Of a stretch of 7,553 bases of DNA, positions 6,491 through 7,553 are shown piece by piece. Every line of letters begins with the position of its first letter. The stretch's first letter is position 1. Source of the DNA: an uncultured Collinsella sp. Lineage in GTDB: Bacteria; Actinomycetota; Coriobacteriia; Coriobacteriales; Coriobacteriaceae. The stretch is taken from assembly GCA_900549195.1 (NCBI GenBank), contig URNK01000082.1:1-7553 (forward strand). Reading direction: 5' to 3'. The position numbers and the translations under genes were made by a program. The notes below the pieces were generated by a model. The model was not told where the DNA came from. It saw only the letters and a list, made by a program, of their open reading frames with translations, and searched no databases.

Positions 6491-6970
6491 GTTGAACAGA
6501 TTGTCGATGGGATCGGGGGCGGAACTGGGGAGATAGCGGATTTCTAGCTCTATGCCGAGTTCTTGCAGCTCTTTGAAGGTGGCGACATCTTCGCCGTCTA
6601 TGGCGACCGCGGGCGTTACAGAGCGCTTGCCTTCCCCTGCCCGCATATGGCCAATGCTGATCTTGGTGATGGGCACGCCGCCCTTAACCAGCGCGAGCAC
6701 ATCGGCGGGTGAGGCCACCATGATCAGAATCCATTGGCGCGGCGTCGCGGTGTGAATGATGTCGATGGTCTTTTGCACTGAGAAAAACCGTGTCCAGACG
6801 TCATCGGGCGTCGCCACCCTCATAGGGGCCCATTGGCGCGAATCCGCCGCAATCTCGTCGTTGACGATCAGGACAAGATTGGAACCAATCGCCTCATTCC
6901 ACAGCTCAACGTCTTGCCCGTAAATAAACCGGTCATCGATACGTGTAAGAAGGATCCTGGGTTGAGCCAT
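6488..6970 (-). CDS. PTS EIIB, mannose/fructose/sorbose family, catalytic His replaced by Tyr
   Basis: A 160-aa stand-alone EIIB of the mannose-type PTS, which normally passes phosphate from EIIA to the sugar via a histidine in RIDDRLIHGQV. Here the motif reads TRIDDRFIYGQDVELW (residues 9-24), so the phospho-acceptor position is Tyr17 (codon at plus 6920-6922, TAC). The rest of the fold is intact: LVLIVNDEIAADS, the middle WILIMVASPADVLALVKGG, and the ISIGHMRAGEGKRSV segment. The frame has no stop or shift. I prefer ATG at 6970 because it gives the usual family N-terminus; ATG at 6997 adds nine residues, and neither has a strong ribosome site. No EIIA, EIIC or EIID partner is adjacent, and the upstream neighbour is a tRNA on the other strand. 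It may be a regulatory or decoy EIIB, or a decaying gene. Confidence 0.85.
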   Translation of the reverse strand: MAQPRILLTRIDDRFIYGQDVELWNEAIGSNLVLIVNDEIAADSRQWAPMRVATPDDVWTRFFSVQKTIDIIHTATPRQWILIMVASPADVLALVKGGVPITKISIGHMRAGEGKRSVTPAVAIDGEDVATFKELQELGIELEIRYLPSSAPDPIDNLFN

Positions 6971-7109
6971 GGCTGCCCCATTCTGTCTGAGACCCATACG
7001 AACGGGACGTCGGCCACCAACTCAACAGCAGGTCAAGCGCCAGATGGACGCCGCAGACATCACACCTCTAATATTAGTGCATTTAAAGTGAGAAAAGCCG
7101 TCAGAACAC

Positions 7110-7138
7110 TTGCGCGGATTTGCGATGTCCCGTATCAT
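7110..7138 (+). promoter_or_regulatory. Promoter of tRNA-Thr
   Basis: TTGCGC (7110-7115) and TATCAT (7133-7138) are separated by exactly 17 bp and resemble a sigma-70 promoter. Predicted start is near 7145, about 33 nt before the tRNA. Confidence 0.6.
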
Positions 7139-7177
7139 AGACAGCCGTTGACGCCTCAGTTGCGCCATCACATGGCC

Positions 7178-7253
7178 GCCAGCGTAGCTCAGTTGGTAGA
7201 GCACCGCTCTCGTAAAGCGGGGGTCACCGGTTCGAGCCCGGTCGCTGGCTCCA
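7178..7253 (+). tRNA. tRNA-Thr, anticodon CGU
   Basis: A complete cloverleaf of 76 nt. The acceptor stem is GCCAGCG (7178-7184) / CGCTGGC (7243-7249). The D arm is GCTC/GAGC and the anticodon stem CCGCT/AGCGG, with loop CTCGTAA and anticodon CGT at 7211-7213. The T arm is ACCGG/CCGGT with loop TTCGAGC. The discriminator is U and the CCA end is encoded (7251-7253). The anticodon reads ACG threonine codons, common in GC-rich genomes. The G1-C72 and C2-G71 pairs fit threonine identity. Confidence 0.97.
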
Positions 7254-7264
7254 TTGCACAAGAT

Positions 7265-7287
7265 AGCCGCCTTCGGGCGGCTTTTTT
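7265..7287 (+). terminator. Rho-independent terminator of tRNA-Thr
   Basis: Stem AGCCGCC / GGCGGCT closed by a stable C(UUCG)G tetraloop and followed by six T (7282-7287). It begins 12 bp after the tRNA CCA end. Confidence 0.95.
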
Positions 7288-7353
7288 GTTGCTGATTTCG
7301 GGCGCGCTTCCGCCAATCCAAGCACAACGCCGCCGGAAACTCTCCTACTCAAC

Positions 7354-7401
7354 AAAAGCCCCGCCAACCGCAATCCCCAAAGGAACCGCGTTCAGCGGGG
7401 C
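7354..7401 (-). terminator. Minus-strand terminator
   Basis: On the minus strand GCCCCGC (7401-7395) pairs with GCGGGGC (7364-7358), followed by TTTT (7357-7354). An inner stem using CGC/GCG and wobble pairs folds the middle. The T-run is on this side only, so it serves transcription entering from the right, probably from the partial gene ending at 7462. Confidence 0.7.
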
Positions 7402-7461
7402 CCAAGCGAGCTCCCCCAAGGGATAACGCTCGCAACACGAACAGCTCAGCCGAGCAGCGCG

Positions 7462-7523
7462 CTACTCCTCCCAGTAAGCATCTGCAAGCAGCTTAAAGCA
7501 AATCTTCTTGACCGGCTGCGCGC
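7462..7523 (-). CDS. C-terminal end of an unidentified gene (truncated by contig end)
   Basis: On the minus strand an open frame enters from the contig end and stops with TAG at 7464-7462, giving 19 residues, AQPVKKICFKLLADAYWEE. It is too short to assign to a family. Support comes from the minus-strand terminator about 60 bp downstream and from GC-rich codon choice similar to the neighbours. An open frame this short could be chance. Everything to the right of 7523 is adapter. Confidence 0.4.
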
Positions 7524-7553
7524 CTGTCTCTTATACACATCTGACGCTGCCGA
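7524..7553. other. Nextera/Tn5 sequencing adapter at contig end (artifact)
   Basis: Positions 7524-7542 read CTGTCTCTTATACACATCT, the 19-bp Tn5 mosaic end used in Nextera libraries. Positions 7543-7553 (GACGCTGCCGA) continue as the Read 1-side adapter. This is library sequence left on the assembly, not genome. Confidence 0.97.

Noticed and set aside
7067..7077. AT-rich palindrome CTAATATTAG as a regulatory site of the EIIB gene
   Set aside because: It is a 10-bp palindrome in an AT-rich patch, which is easily due to chance. No matching -35 and no second copy were found.
6833..7426. Plus-strand frame of 197 codons and a minus-strand frame of 101 codons (7022-7327) across the tRNA
   Set aside because: Both read through the tRNA. 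The minus-strand one contains SDRARTGDPRFTRAVLYQLS, a well-known false protein made by translating tRNA antisense.
7524..7542. Tn5/IS50 transposon end
   Set aside because: The 19-bp mosaic end is followed directly by synthetic adapter sequence and then the contig stops, so this is library DNA and not a resident transposon.

Overview
The window is a GC-rich bacterial contig fragment whose central theme is lactose use through a phosphotransferase system (PTS). The gene set, the compact well-terminated transcription units and the roughly 60% GC codon usage fit an anaerobic gut actinobacterium of the Coriobacteriia, with Collinsella as my best guess. This is an inference from style; no marker gene in the window proves it. 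The contig ends at both sides: the left end cuts into a PTS gene, and the last 30 bases are Nextera/Tn5 library adapter, so genomic sequence stops at about 7523.

Layout, left to right: (1) 1-2502, a lactose PTS unit on +: the C-terminal part of a LacE-type EIICB permease, a short intercistronic hairpin, a full-length LacG-type 6-phospho-beta-galactosidase and a strong terminator. (2) 2503-4032, a lower-GC cassette: two 80-bp-spaced imperfect palindromes, a 75-bp near-perfect dyad with four half-sites exactly 20 bp apart, and a class II Fic AMP-transferase with a C-terminal winged helix. (3) 4140-6223, a DeoR/LacR-type repressor on -, a divergent intergenic region, and galM (aldose 1-epimerase) on + with its own terminator. 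(4) 6224-6487, a repeat element of about 160 bp with perfect 25-bp inverted arms. (5) 6488-6970, a lone mannose/sorbose-type PTS EIIB on - whose phospho-acceptor histidine is replaced by tyrosine. (6) 7110-7287, a tRNA-Thr(CGU) gene with promoter and terminator. (7) 7288-7553, a minus-strand terminator, the last codons of an unidentified minus-strand gene, and the adapter.

How the genes fit together: LacE would import lactose as lactose-6-phosphate. LacG splits it to glucose and galactose-6-phosphate. The LacR-like protein probably senses a phosphorylated sugar and represses this regulon, and GalM interconverts anomers of free hexoses. The EIIA (lacF) and the galactose-6-phosphate/tagatose pathway genes are not in the window. 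The Fic cassette sits between lacG and lacR, has different base composition and carries its own dyad, so it looks like an inserted, self-regulated module unrelated to lactose. The Tyr-substituted EIIB and the dyad upstream of fic are the two most unusual items.
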